A program made the position numbers and the translations under genes. Shown here piece after piece: positions 47,501 through 61,600 of a stretch of DNA of 64,000 nt (position 1 is the stretch's first letter; each line of letters opens with the position of its first letter). Origin of the DNA: Amblyornis subalaris (lineage: Eukaryota; Chordata; Aves; Passeriformes; Ptilonorhynchidae); the NCBI GenBank assembly GCA_018881555.1, contig JACAXG010000051.1, positions 4,761,546-4,825,545 of the forward strand, in the 5' to 3' direction. The notes below the pieces were generated by a model, which was not told where the DNA came from, searched no databases, and saw only the letters and a list, made by a program, of their open reading frames with translations.

Positions 47501-48694
47501 AATTAAATGGTAAATAAAGGTCAAAAAAAAAAAGGACTCTACTTGTTTTAAAGCAAAAAAAATTTAATATTTAAATATTAGCATTAATGCTTTTTCCTTT
47601 ATTCCTTAGTTCAGGATTTCAACTAATGGTCAAAGAGAGAGAAATGGAGGTGGAATAAATTTATATTCTGCTTTTATCTTTGTCTTCTCAACCACAGGGA
47701 TTCTTTCTGATTTATTTTAATGTCATCATGCATCTCTTGAAGTTCAAAATTCAAATGTACATCAAAGAAACCTTCCTTATCTGCCCAAGTACCTTTGCCA
47801 TATTTTTATGATAGTACAATTATTTGATCTACTTTTATATAAAGACATAGTATCGAGCAGGACATTGGGGGCTATTTACAATGACTAACTTCAGGCACAG
47901 GAGACTAATTTCTCTAGACTTCCTCAGTATTTAGTAGAGATCCCTTTATGAAATACTTTGGAGTAGGAGCCTAGTTTAATTTGCTCTGACATGCCTTCTA
48001 GAGAAAATGTTCTCCCTTGTTTAAAGACTTGTTTAAAGTCTTCTGGCTCCCTGCCCTACCCTCTGTCTGTACTTGTTAATTTGATGTTATATTTCCAATC
48101 TCTACTTTACAATGGATAGACTTTCAAAAATTTTGAAAACCCCAAATTCACTTTGATGAACATTTACAGGTGTTGTATTTTCTTAACAGATTTCCTACCT
48201 TAGTGTACATGGTTGTATATGTAGTTAGGGCCCAATTATGACACATCAATTTTTTTTAAGCATGGTACATATATTAGATGTTCATTATAAGAAGTATATG
48301 CATTATATAATCCATGTTGTCTATATTGCCCATATTACATGTCTTCTGTAAATGTTAACCACCACTTAGTCTTCATATTTAGACTCTAATGCAGTCTTCT
48401 AATTTGAGATCACATTTTTGAAGAGCTGAGTACATGGCAATTAATGATCCTCCCTATTCTCTCTACTATTAGTACTTTAGAGAAAGTATGAACATTGAAT
48501 AGTAGAAGTTGCACAAATGTATAAGTATTTCAAAAAGTAAGTATCTGCTTCCTCAAGTTTTCAGTTTTTGTTTGAAAATGTCTCTCATGGGATCCTGCCA
48601 AGCAGATTGCTGACAAGCTGAAATTTGCTTTCCTTATTTCTAGGCTTGGGGTTCTACTATTTTTCTTGCTCACTTTTTCTCTGAATTTTAAACT
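44586..48694. other. Intergenic, 4.1 kb, nothing recognised
   Basis: It is pyrimidine-rich to about 44900, perhaps an old repeat split by the family D LTR, then AT-rich. No ORF over 90 codons and no named repeat. Confidence 0.55.
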
Positions 48695-49110
48695 TCTCAA
48701 TCTTTAGGTCACTGCAGCCAAGGCTGCCCTTGGTCTTCACATCCTTGGCCAGTTCTTGGCTATGTGAGAATACTAGGTCCAGTAGACCATATCTCTAATT
48801 AGTTGATCCCCTAGGAGCAACTCAACATTTTGACAACACACCCCAGAAATCTCCCAGAATGTTTTCACTCAGCTGTATGTTTTCCCAGCAGATATCAGAG
48901 TGGCTGAAGTCCCCACACATACCAGGGCACGTGAAAGTGTTGTATCTAAAGAAGCTTTTGTCTTGGTATTCCTGATCAGATGATATGTAACAGATACATA
49001 CCACAATGTCACCTGTGTTGATCTTTCCTCTGATGTAAAAAACTTGCACAAAAAATTATTGCAGCACTTAGTCATGGGAGCTGTTCCACCACATTTCTCT
49101 ATCGGATATA
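48695..49110 (-). mobile_element. Old CR1 fragment, ORF2 endonuclease region
   Basis: Antisense. Minus-strand frames carry GDFSHSDICWEN, the conserved CR1 endonuclease motif, and downstream nucleotides (CACTGCAGCCAAGGCTGCCC) match the same stretch in the intron 8 copy. Stops and frameshifts are present. Confidence 0.75.
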
Positions 49111-52100
49111 ATTTCTCTGCAGATACACAAGAACTTGTAATTCCTCTTTGTGTTTCCCAAACTGCATCCATTTGTGCAGAAGCACTTGTTACAGGCCCCC
49201 ACTCATGATACTCTTAGCAGAAGAGTGCAAGAATCTCCCCCTTCATGTTTTCCTCTGGACACATCCTCTTCTTCTCTCTGGCTTTAACTTCTCTTCAGAT
49301 TGTGATAAGTCCAGTTATGTGTTTAGTCATGGACCAGAAGGGGAAAACGTTCTTCTTTAGATGACAGCAGTAAAGAGAGAATTAAAATAGCACATTCGTG
49401 CTCCTATGAAGTAAGCAAGCATATGGGCCCTGATGCAACAACAGTTATATATTCCTGTAAAGAATATTTTGTACAATATTCTTATAAAGTGTTTGACTGT
49501 ATGGTGCAAAATATCTAAAGATACTTAAAACATTGGAAAATCTGCAGTAAGGAATAGAATCTCTGCTTTGGAGAGAGATTTGTAAACTGTGCTATCTATC
49601 ACTGTTCATGTCTCCGCAAATAAAGTCTTGGATCTATCCTTGGCAAAGTTCAAAGTTTTGGGTAAGATGATAGTTGATAAGACATGTTTTCCTTTTAAAA
49701 ATATTAAATTCTGAAAATGTATACAGTTCAGGATTAAACTTCTAAATTGTGAAGAGTACTTGGATCAATGNTTGATAAATCTAGGTGCTTCAAATTCAGT
49801 GTTTATTTGTGACATGACCCTGGCACAATATTATTACCTGGCATGCTCTGAAAGCTGTTATTGCACTTGCACTCTGTGCAGGAGAACTAGAGTAACTGCA
49901 CTTTTAGAGTAGACCTCAAAAGAGAATATGCACCAAATTTAAGTACCTGCTCAAATCTCACCTCATCTATTGAAACAGGCTCTAAACGAACATAAAGGTC
50001 AGACAGGTGGGGGTTTTTTTGCTTCTGTGTGCAGGGTTTGTTTTCATTTTCTGCATGTTTATAGGTATATCACAGTCTTCTGTGTATCTGTTGTGTTTCC
50101 GTGTAGCCTTCTTTTTTAATTACATCAACAGAAAAAAAGGGCTTACAGTGGTTTAAAATGCTAGACCAGTTCTTACGTATCTCACTCCTGTCCAGATCAG
50201 CAAGTCAGAAAAAGAACTCAGACTTCGTAATTCTGAAGACAAATTCCTGTTTGGTATGAAACAATAAAAGCAGCAGGAAGAAAAAGAAAAGTGACCTAAG
50301 GACCTCGACCTTTGCCTTCCACAAAGTCAGAATACCCTTCTCCAAGCACCTGTCCCAGCTGTCCTCATAGGAATAGCAGAGCATGGAAGAGATGAAGGTA
50401 GGCTCTGACAGATTGTTGGCTGCCATGACATTTGGCAGAAGCCAGAATAAATCACTCAATCTCTGATCGGGAGAAATTAGATTACCTAGGAAAAGACCAG
50501 TAGAGGATAGAAAGGCAGTTCTATCTTCAGCTGAACAAAACACAAATTCAGAATATTCTTCCCCTTTTTCTCAGTTTTACAAACAAAACTAGGAATACTT
50601 TTTCCAGTGTAGCATATTGGAAGGCATCGTTTTCCACAAGGGTACTGCACTTGGTTGTGGGTACCATGAGAGAAAAAGACTTGTGAACATGGGTAAGTGC
50701 TCAAAGGAATCTCCAGTGTCAGTATCCTCTCTTCAAGTCTATTTTCTTTCTTTCCTGTGTTTTCCCAAGGCACATGTTTTTTCTTTGTTTATGTATGATG
50801 ACGACTTCTGTCCTTTTCCCTACTCTGCCTACACAACAGCATTTTCCTTTTTATGTTTTATTCTTTCACCTCCCAAGCCCTTCACCTCCTCCAAATGTGT
50901 TGCTTCTGCATCAAGACAGAGGAGCGCAACCACAGGGGAAAAAAGAAAGCAGTTAGTTCTTCAAAGAACTAGACTGCAGCCTCATTCTCAAACCTGGGTA
51001 CATATTTCTGGGTATGAAAGAAAAGCAGATGAAAGGCTGGTGAGACTTTTTTGGTTTGTTGCGTTGTTAATGCAGAAAAGTTATAGGAGAAAAGAGAGGA
51101 GCTACCAAGGAAGTACCAGGCATAGCCTGGACCAGTCTTGAGAATGTGGCCCTGAGAAAGGAAGCTTTTGGGACTGAGAATTCCAGGGCAGAGTTGTAAA
51201 CCAAGAGACTTATTTTTTTTCTCTGTTAACATAAAAAGGATTTTCTATTTTTTAAATGTTGATGTAAATAAACAAGATTGTATAATCAGCATCTGCTCAC
51301 ACAAACAACCTGCAAGTCCCAAAGTCTATCTTAGATCAAAAAAGGGGTAACAGTATATGTTTATGCAGAGTGAATAACACATGAATCCCTTGCTCTCCAA
51401 GTGTGATATTGTTTTCTTTAGAATGTCATTCATTAATCTATATGGCACAAACAGTGAGAGCAGGTCAATATGTTTGAAGATAATTAGGAATTGATTAGCA
51501 CATGAGAAGCCAAATGAAGAGACACATTTTCCCCAATGACTGAAATTGTTGAATAGATCTAGACCTAGGTGCAATCTCCTTGGATAGTGGTAGCAATGCA
51601 CCAGCTGTTTATGCTTATTTGGTAATCTATGATTCTTACATGCCTTTTAGTCACTGCTCTTCAGCATACAATCGGTCACATTTGTGGATTTTACCTCTAG
51701 TCTTCATTTCTACAAATAGAACTTTGCATTTTGCATTAGTAAATTATACGCTGTTTAAATAGAAGCCAAACTTAGCAAGTGAGAGAGACTGTTCTGCATG
51801 ATTCCTTTTCCTCATCGTTATTTATCACTCCATTAACTGTATGGTCATGTGTAATAATTTTTAACTAGCTCACTAATGAAAATGTTGAGTAGAACTTAGC
51901 CTTGAACTGGTGCCTTTGAGACTGCCTGAAAACCACTCCCAGTCAATGGAAAACTTTTCAGTGGGGAGACTTCTTGAAGGTATTTCAGTAAGGTAGCATC
52001 TAATACTGGATCTTAACTGCATTGCCATTGCATCCAAGTTCTTAAGCCTCCTTGTCTGTCAGTCTTTTAGCATGATCACAGGTCTATGCCCTTTTCAGAG

Positions 52101-53039
52101 ACTCTTGAATTTGTAGGATGAATCTGACTTTGCTTGCTTAGTAAGTTCATACATTTTCAAAAGGTACTTCAAGCTCACTTGCATATGCAAGCTTTGTGTA
52201 CTAAAAATTTCCAAATAAGAATGATTTCTGAAATTTTCGCACCCTACTTCATCTCTTTTCATCTCTCTGATTCCACTCCATAAAATACAAAATCAACAAC
52301 AAAAAAATAAAGGGCACCCCATAACCTGAGTGGCTTTGCTGGGTGGTACGATATATAATACAGACTAGAGAGAACAGTGCATGTCTTTTTAGATGAATCC
52401 AAGGTCAGTCTAGGATTCAAAGTATGTACTGTCCATGGTAACCTTTAACGTATTTACCACTTGGTTCATTGATATCATATGATGCTCATTTATTAATCAT
52501 AGTGTAATGCAGTGCACGTCAAGTCATTTTCAAGTCTATATATTAAGTGAATATAATTCCTTTCATCAGTCTTATGAAAGAACGAAATCACTTTTGTTTG
52601 AAAAGCCCTGTTTTCCATGAAATCAAAATTCTTGACATTATTTGTATTTCTATCTTAAGTTTTTGGGTTTCTCCACAATTTTGCTCAGTGATGATGACAA
52701 CCTAGTTATTCACGTGTTGAAAACTTTTATTTCTTTAAAGATGTTTCCTTAGCTGATCACATATCTGTTTTGAAATTTCTCTACTTCCTGGTGTTTCTAA
52801 CATGAATGCAAATCATACTAGCTTTGTCAACTAACCATTTTAAGTCTCCTGGCTATGAGACATGCCAATGTAAACCTCTTTATCAGTCTTAGATGATTTG
52901 AAAAGTAATGGAAATTCAATTAATTTTATCTGATATTCATCTGAGCATTCAGTACATCACCATTAGGGAAGATACTAGCTAAAATGAAGAATAGTGAAAT
53001 GGGTAGAAATACAGGAGAACTGGCTAAAGGCAATATGAC
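49111..53039. other. Intergenic, 3.9 kb
   Basis: No gene recognised. Two longer ORFs, 50205-50543 (minus, 112 codons) and 50617-51141 (plus, 174 codons), lack any family resemblance. Both include skewed runs of Phe, Ser or Leu that follow from local T-rich DNA. Confidence 0.5.
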
Positions 53040-53520
53040 AACACATTGATTGAAAGAATAATTGTGATGAAGAACGATTGTCTGTAGATTTTCTCAAGGA
53101 TTGGTTTTGGAGGTTGATCTCATATAGTAGTTTAATTAAGGATTTTGGCAGAAGTAGTAGGAATGGGGTAATGAAATTTTCGTATGAAAAAATTTGGGAA
53201 GTATTATCAATACAAAGAAGAAATTGGATGACCTAAAAGACTGCAGTAATTGAATAGTATTACATTTAATAATGAAAAGTGCCAGGTAATGCATTTAGGG
53301 ACTAATAACAAGAATTTCTTCTAGAAGCTGGGGACTGATCAGTTGGAAATGGCAGCAAAGGACAATGATCTGGGTCAGCCAGGGTGTGACAATAGGAAAA
53401 GTCTGTGAAAAGGGAACTCTTTTCAGTAGAGAATGGGAAGTACTAGTGCCATTGTGCACTACACGGGTGAGACATTCCTTTGGAATCCTCTTAAACAGCT
53501 CTGTGTTCAAATTTTCCTGA
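53040..53520 (+). mobile_element. Ancient CR1/L3-like LINE fragment
   Basis: A plus-strand relic of the RT C-terminus. AAAGTGCCAGGTAATGCATT followed by TTAGGGACTAATAACAAGAA and GCTGGGGACTGATCAG is the usual order in old amniote CR1-type elements. It is highly diverged and the limits are approximate. Confidence 0.65.
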
Positions 53521-53799
53521 GCTTTGCAAAGTTAGCCTTTCTGAAGCACGGGATATAATATATCAGTTTGTCTAGTGTTGGCCTGTTGCTAGGCAACCTG
53601 TTGTTCCTGGTGTAAGAATTAACTTCTCTGGAATCATGAGGTGATACCTTGTTGAATGATGAGTTTTTCCCTATTTGGGGCCTATGTACACTTTTATATG
53701 CAATTGTGCTGCATGGAATTCAGTATATTATTTATATTTAGATAGGTTCCAGCCTGTAAAATCTTTATTCTTGCACAATCATGACTGATAACCATATCC

Positions 53800-54742
53800 C
53801 TAGAAGAGTATAGAGCACTATTAAGGGCAACAAAAGGACGGTTAAGGAGAATCTTAATACTTTATTTGATTTGAGGTGAAACATAGAGGCAAATATGAGG
53901 AAAAGGATGTGGTACTTCATGCCTTTTTTGCCTCAGTCTTCAGTAGTAAGACCACTTCTTCTCTGGGTCCCAGCCCCCTGGGCTGGAAGACAGGAACAGG
54001 GAGCAGAATGAAGTCCCCATATTCCAAGGGAAAATGGTCAGCTACCTGCTACATCACTTAGACACACACAGGTCCATAGGGCTGGATGAATCCACACAAG
54101 GATACTGAGGGAACCAGCAGAAGTGCTCACCAAGCCCCTTTCAATCAGTCCTTGCTAACTTGTCCCAGGAGACTAGAGGTTAGCAAAGTGATGCCCATTT
54201 ACAGGAAGGACTGGATGAAAATTCCAGGGAACTACAGACCTGTCAGCTTGACCTCAGAGCTGGAGAAAGTCATGGAGTGGATCATCTTGAATGCCATCAT
54301 GCAGCACGTGCAGGACAACCAGGGCATGAGGCCAGCCAGCATGGGTTTAGGAAAAGCATCTCCTGTCTGACCAACCCGATCTCCTTCTATAACAACATGA
54401 CCTTTTTAGTGGATGAGCAAAAGGCTGTGGATTTTGTCTGCCTGGACTTTGACACCATTTCCCAGAGCATTCTCCTGGAGAAACTGGCTGCTTATGGCTT
54501 GGAGGGTGCACTGTTTGCTGGGTAAAAAACTGGCTGTGTGGCCACGCCCAGAGGGTGGTGGGAAATGAAGTTATGAACTGCTGGTAGCCAGTCACTAGTG
54601 GGATTCCTCAAGACTCAGTATTAGGGACGGTCGTGTTTAATATCTTTATTGATGATCTGGACGAGGAGATTGAGTGCACCATCAGTCAGTTTGCAGATGA
54701 CACTAAGTTGGGTGGGAGTTGATCTGCTGGAGTGTAAGACAT
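53800..54742 (+). mobile_element. CR1 LINE, reverse-transcriptase region
   Basis: A plus-strand CR1 fragment covering the linker end through the RT palm. 54200-54330 encodes NYRPVSLTSELEKVMEWI. 54400-54520 encodes the DF...SQSILLEKLAAYGL block, and 54600-54720 the [12 protein letters not shown] and FADDTKLGG block with the catalytic FADD motif. These blocks lie in different frames with stops between, so it is a pseudogene. The 3' tail is absent. Confidence 0.92.
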
Positions 54743-57700
54743 TGAGTCCACTGAAATCACTAAGAGGCAATATGTTGTAAGTAATCTTTTTTGCAGGAGC
54801 TTATCAACATCTACAATCTTCAGAAACTGATCAAAGCATGATAGATAATACAAGGTTGCAAGAGTCTAAGAAGTGTAATGGTCGGGCATATGGTTTGTAG
54901 GCTCTGTTAACCTTGTTCCCAGCTTGAGGAAGCACACTGTCACCTGACTTTCGGCCCAATAAAACGATTCATTAGACATTCTGGCATGGTGAATAATTAT
55001 ATTTTCAGTTGTTTTGAAAGAGGACAGCTTTGGAAGTCCCTCTCAAACTAAGAACTCTTGTTCAAATTATTTGGAGTCTTTAGACACTGAAAAGTTTGGC
55101 TTAGGCTGTTCCTCTGAGTTTCTCTAGGATCACCAGGAGGCATGGAAGCCCTGAGTCCTTACTCCTGAGCTCTGTGCTGTGAATTGGCACTCACCAACTT
55201 CAGGAGTCTAGTTGTGATACAAATGGATTGTCACAATCTGCAACCCCTGTCCTGTATACATAATGAAGTCTTCTGCAGTTCCAGGGCTGGAAACAGTATA
55301 ATCTACAGTTTTCATAAGCATATTGGTTGCTAACCTCTTAAAATCATTAAACTTGTGACTCAAGGTCAAAGTTGCCTTCTAAGTTAGCTAAGAAAAGAAC
55401 GGGTATCGGAGATGTGTTTTTCTGCTCCAAAGCCTGCCTATGTTTGTGCTGTGCATTGGTGAAACCAAAATGCTTATAAAAATATTTTTATTTCAGTGAA
55501 TTGGCATTTTTTGCAAAATCCTTGCTTTGTGTTTGAAGTTTTTTGTATGAAACTTCTGCAGGATTGGGCTTTAAGTTTATAAGGATGGAGGGAACCAACA
55601 TGGTGTCAGGCTTCCTGACATAATCGTATTTCAAAGGAAGGTTGCCATGCAGTTTTGAGCTGCCATTACATATCCAATAAAGAATGATGAAACACTGATG
55701 AAATGTTGCAACACAACACGGACATTTTGCTTTATGTCATAAAATGCCACAGGTAGCAATCACAACCCTATTCACATTGCTCCTAAGGGAGGAAAAAAAA
55801 AAGCCTCCTGCATGCCTTTACAGCTTAGCTGGCAGGTAGCTTTATCACTCACTCACAGCTGCATATTGGGTTCTTTAGCCACAGGATTTACTTCATCATT
55901 GGACTAGAATACAGCTTTTTGTGTGTGTGTGTGTGATTGTGCATCGAAGGATGGATCAAGTAGCATATCTTTAGAAAGAACAAAATAAAATAAAGTACTA
56001 GTGAGGGCTGTGTGTACTGATTTCTGACATCCATTCGAAGGTGTCACAACTCCAGCAGAAGATTTTAATTTTCTGCTTTCAAAAACAATGTTTCAGATGC
56101 AGTACGTCTAACGCTTATCACTGAGTTTCTGGCTCTCCACACCAAATATGAGCCAAAGAGAAATAGGTATGCCAGATATATGCCTTTGTCTGCTCCCTAG
56201 CTCTTTTCCTTGTAAATTCATGAAGCACGGGGAAATGAAGGGCAAATGAAAGAAACAGCTAATGCAGTTCTTGTGTAAATGGTCACAACAGATATTTGAA
56301 ACATGATAGTGAAAGGATCTTAGAGGAAAAGGGGCAAGGACAGAGAAACAATGGTAATTCTGAGTTAAATATCTTTGCAATATTTCAAACTCCACTGTTA
56401 TTTCTGTTAGCAGCTACATAAGACGTAAATCAGGGATGAGAACTAATCCAGAAGAGGAAGCAGTACTTTCACAAGTGGTTGAAGAGACTATTCACAGAAT
56501 TATTTGATATAGATAGATCAGTTGAGGAATATACATTTGAAGTGAAACATCAGTTAACTAATCAATGTATTCACGGAGTGTTCAGGTTGTATTCAGCTTG
56601 CATTCACTGAGCAGCATATGTAGAAAGCATAGCTTTGATTCATCCAAAAGGTTAACTTATCTAGTGTTGTCCACACAGTTCTTAGAGGCTTTCTTTCAGC
56701 TTCATTGACTGTATAATTTTGTCAAAGTGTGCAACCATAAGTGATCCAGCCATTTTGCCTCTCTTTATCCATGTGCAAAGGGAGAGCCATTGGAGATGGC
56801 TTTCTGGGTGAGAGGAGGCTTCTGCTGTGCCAGCATCTGCCTCCTCCTCCTGTCTTGGACCATGGCATCTAAGGGAGAACAGTGGATACACAGTGAAGAC
56901 ATTCCCAACTAAACCTGAAGAAGTTAGCATGGAACTCAGAATGTGCCATAGGCAAAAATTGTTGTTTCTGGGAACCCAGTGAAGTACCCTGCTATGAAGC
57001 ACTGCTACCTCAGCTTCACTTCTGTTTCATACTAGGGAGACAGGTGCATGACTGAAATTCCTAATATTTTTTAGTGGAATGAAGCCAGTAGAGTGTGTAT
57101 CACAACCTGTTTGGTGATTCCTTTGGAGCCATCTCAGCTGTTGTTGGGAATGTATCAGGGAGTGTCATTACCAGCTCCAAAGGAAGAGTCTTGATCAAAG
57201 CAACCATATTGGTATTTTAACCTTTGTATGGCCAATCAGTCCCACAGAGTAGGAAGAAAGAAATTGGCTTGTCTCAAGTACTGTGTATCAGAGCTAATCA
57301 CACTTTTAACACTGGATTTCTTTTTTAGTTATTCTCTCATCCTGCTTAAATTGCAAATTTATTTGTCTGACCAGTAAAGGAAAAATAAAAAACACCTTTG
57401 GAAAAGTTTAAAACAATCTTCATTGGCATTTGCAGTAGAATGTTATGCAAATAGTTGCTGGCTAAGAAGGGAAAGGGAAATGAGCCAAGATAAGGTGACA
57501 AGGGAGACAAGCAGCAAGATTTACTTTTTGCAGATTTGGCTACCTGACTGGTTGAATTGACTGGAAAAATAATTACCAATCTCCTAACTCATAAAGAGAA
57601 GGTATTGCAGCATTATGCATTGCAAAAGCTGCTTTTGGAAAACAGTATCTGAGAAGCAACAACATTTGACTATTGCAACTGCTACAATTTTGAAGCAGCC

Positions 57701-57944
57701 TTGCATTCTCCTTTTATCGTTAATAGTCTTCACCACAATTACTTCTGTATCTTCCCCTAATTAGTGAGTAGGCAAGTGGACAGATTGTGTTGAGTTAAAT
57801 ATTGTCCTACTCCTAACATTGTTAACATCAACATTAAAATAATGTGTAATATCACAAGTCCAGGTTTTTAATTTTGCCTAATCACAAATGAGACACAAAC
57901 TTAATATCTGTGCATGGTTTAGTATGCTGAGTGTGGGAATAAAA
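54743..57944. other. Intergenic, 3.2 kb
   Basis: AT-rich non-coding sequence. The only repeat named is the GT microsatellite at 55921-55935. No ORF over 110 codons and no family resemblance. Confidence 0.55.
55921..55935. repeat. (GT)n microsatellite
   Basis: Seven and a half perfect GT units, preceded by a short T run. Confidence 0.9.
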
Positions 57945-58604
57945 TGTCTAGTTTGAGACAAGTTAGGAGGAAGACTAGGGGTGTCTCCTCTGCAAACAGT
58001 AGGATTTGAAAACTCCTTCCCCACACGTCAGGAATTTCTCAGAGGAAAGTGGAAAAAAAAGCTGTTTATTTAATAGGCAGGGTGCATGCAGGCACCAGGG
58101 AAAGAAAGAAAAAAAAAAAAAGAATAATGGTAGATAATAAACCTCTCGTGGTGGAGAAGACCTGGGTAGATTCAGAGTCCTTTCTGTAAGTGTAGCTCTG
58201 CTCTGTCTCTGGAGCTGGGTTGTGGCGTGGGCCCCCTCTGGGCTGCAAGGTGGGGCCTCCCAGTGATGGTGTTCCAGACAGGAGCTCAGCTGAACAGTTC
58301 CAGAGGAAGAAGGAGAAAAAATCACAGTCCCCGGAAAACTTTTCTTGCCTCAGCTAGCAGGCCAGCTAAAAAAGCAAAGAAGTTTAAACTCTCTGTCTCT
58401 CTCCTGAGAAACAGAGACGAGAACTGGCTAAAAAAACCGGTGCTCTCTCCGTGCTGCAGCAGCGATCAGAACGCCGGGGGGGAGCGTGTATGTCCTTGAA
58501 CACAAAGCTGTGCTGAAGAATTTGCCTGGTTTAAAGGCACAGGATTCATGTCTGGCATAGAGAAGGCTATAGGGGATACAGCATCATAAAGTCACCCCAA
58601 GACA
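57945..58604 (-). mobile_element. LTR related to family D, about 660 bp
   Basis: It starts TGTCTAGTTTGAGACAAGTT, clearly the same terminus as the 43363 LTR, and ends ATCATAAAGTCACCCCAAGACA-like, aligning with that element's other end. A minus-strand AATAAA (plus TTTATTTAAT, near 58068) gives the orientation. Flanks TAAAA and ATGCC do not match, so the target duplication is lost or an end is misplaced. It lacks the internal repeats of the longer copy. Confidence 0.8.
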
Positions 58605-61600
58605 ATGCCGTACATAAATTTATGGTTGATGTTTATATCTGTATCTTGATTTTCTGATTCAGGTTATGACCACTGCAGAGGATTGTGGTTTCAATGTTTT
58701 GCTCTGCCAAATTCCAGAAAGCAACTATTTTATTGATGCTAAATTATTTCCTGAAGTTAATGTCAGTTCCTCTTTGTAGCCAGACTGATAATCATATTTA
58801 TACAGACAAGGAAAATAAGGCTCTTGTACTTAAGATAGAGCAGTATTTGCCATCACAGTATTGCAAGCATGAAGAAAACCTCAACAAAATGGAATATTTA
58901 TATCTATTGAGTAGTAATTAAAATAACTTTTTTGCATGCTTTCTGAGATCGTTAAGCAGAGAATCTTGTTTTCCTGGAATCACTCAGGCATAGAGTGGGC
59001 AAAGCTCCAAGCTCTAAGGAGATCTCCTTTTAGCAGATATCTTAGCAAACAGCATTCCTGATGAAACTTCTGGAGGACTTTTTCAGTCTAACACAATGAC
59101 TAACTTACATCATGTGTTTACATTCTTCTTTTCTTAAAAATTTCTGCCATCATGCACAGCCCATGCTTAGTTNTATTTACCAAATTTGATGTCCGTAGAC
59201 AATAACACATTGAGGCTGGTGCCACATCACTATATTTTCAATATTTTTGCTATATCATCAGAAAGTTAAAGGTCTACCACAGCCGGAATTCTTGTAATAT
59301 CACGTTCCAAAAAAAGTGTTGATGTACCTTGATGTTTTGAAAATATCAGAGATTTTCAAGATTTTCATGACTTTCAATGATGAAAAATGGTTCAGCTTGC
59401 ATGTAGAACCAAATCTATGTACTTTCTTGATGTTCTGTCCCAATTTTAGGAAGCAAACTTCTTTCATCTTTATCCTGTTATGTAAAAAATATGAATTACT
59501 TAAGAGAGATGCTTTTATCTAAACCTTTTGTAACTGCTTGTACACCTGAGCAGACCTTTCCTATTATAACTTGAATAAAGCAAAAAAATTGCACTTGACT
59601 GCAAAGTGCATGTGTGCTTTGCATTCTGAGTGGAGTACAAAGCTCATGTACCTATGTGTTATAAAATCAGAATCAAGTCATGATAAAGTTTGGGTTATAG
59701 GAACAGCAATGTTTTATTCTTTTTTTTTTTTTTTTAAATATTCTTGCACTGTTCCAAACACACTGTTTTTGTGATCCAAGTGTAAGGTCCCCAAATGCTA
59801 CCATAATAAATAGAAGAAAAAACCATGTTATTTTTCTTGTTGATCATTCCTCTCTTATGCCACCCTCAAATATTATTTTCTTTTTGCTTTCTGTAAAGCA
59901 TGCTCAATTTTTAGAATATTCCATTTAGAAAAAAAACCACAACCAAACAAGGGATCTATTATATTATTTCTGTAGAACAATCTATATAACATATATGCAA
60001 ACTAGGTCTCATGGGAAGTAGGCATTGTGGCACATCCTGCTTCTTTTTAGGGACCACCATATGTCTAATGCACATTGATGTTATAAAATATATTGCTCTG
60101 AAAATCTCAATAATTATTTAATTATAGTATTTTCTTCAGTGTAAGTAGAGACTATTAAATATTGTAAGTAGTTCTGCACATCATTTTTGCACCTTTTCCT
60201 CCCATTTTCTAACCAATTTTCTTTTATACAGGTGTGGCATTATTTTCAGGGAAGAATATTTAGCATGAATCTCGGCAAGTGGGTTTATACACTGAGTTTA
60301 TGAATTTTTAAACACTGTAAACAACAATGCCTGTATTAAATGAGCTCTTGATGTTCCAAGTAATTTGGTATAAATGTGGAGTAACCATTGCGGAAAAATT
60401 GAACTTCTTATGGTGAAACTCTTATGTTAGATAAACAAAAGTATTCTTTTTTAAAAACACTCTCCACCCCTCTGTTTCTTCTGCCTTTTTGTCTGGAACT
60501 TTTCTCCTCCTTATATTTTGTAGGTTTACCTCACTTAAGTGGAATGACTACTATAAGAAGACTCCTGGATGCTTTTAGTGATTCATCTGTATTACCAGCT
60601 TAGTGGATGGCATTCTTCTTTTTGGGTAGATACTGATCAAAAGTCTCAGTGGTACATTGTGAAGTACTGCTCTTCTTTTACAAATACTTCCCATCTTGAT
60701 GTTCCTCACAAAAATTACTATTTTTTATCCTATACTNTCTTTCTATCCATACATAGCAATGATAGTCATAGCCTGTGTCTCAGGTAGGATATATTTTCTA
60801 AGCAGTTTACACTCTATGCACAGGACAAGGAAATGGTTTCCTAAAATGGGTGAGCATGAAGACACAGTGAGATAATGTTTAGCATGGCTGCCAGTGATCT
60901 TAGATGTAAATCAAAGTTTCAATAAGTGATTTGAAGGCAGAGAAAGAAAATCTGAAATGCTTAGTAAATATTCTATGAGTTTACACAGGACAAGGTGAAA
61001 ATGTTGTTAGAAAATGGAGTAAATAGTGGAGTCTGACCTCAGGAAACAAATGGAGGTGAAAGTTACCCCAACCTGAATGAGAGCTGTTAGGTCAGGAGTG
61101 GACTGGATCTAGAAAAGGGAGCATATCCTATGCTTGAGGTATTAGAAAAATACAAGAATGAAAAAGGTTAGCCAGTTATCAGTGTGACACAGGTAGTGTT
61201 CAAGCCATAATTGGTCTGACTTTTACTTTTGTTTGCAGGCAACACTACAAACAGCTGTAGGATGAGACAACATGCAGTTTCAGTTGTATTCTCAGTGGCT
61301 TGCATGTCTGGAGACTTTGCAAACACTACAGAAACCACTTCAAGCAAAGATGCTGTTTTCCGAAACAGACTGCAGGTAGTATTTCTGGGGAAAAGTACCT
61401 GTCCTGTGAGTAACTACTTTAAATAAATGTTTATGTTTATTTGAAAACATTTCTACGGAACTTCATTCTGTCATTTGCAGAATAATATATGAAAGCTTGG
61501 ACCAGATCTATACTTTTTGATGTAGCTGCTGGTATGTTAAGCATAAAAGTGGACATAAAGCACATATTTAATTTTCTGCAAATGGATATAAAATAATAAA

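Noticed and set aside
50205..50543. A 112-codon minus-strand ORF with an internal CTTTTCCTAG acceptor-like site
   Set aside because: It ends in a phenylalanine/leucine run encoded by T-rich DNA and has no family match or paired donor. It is not strong enough to list as an exon.
50617..51141. A 174-codon plus-strand ORF
   Set aside because: It is the longest ORF in the right half, but composition changes along it, it has no recognisable motif, and no splice or promoter context. It is more likely chance.
54086..54525. ORFs with reverse-transcriptase similarity as a possible gene
   Set aside because: They are frame-shifted parts of a dead CR1 element.
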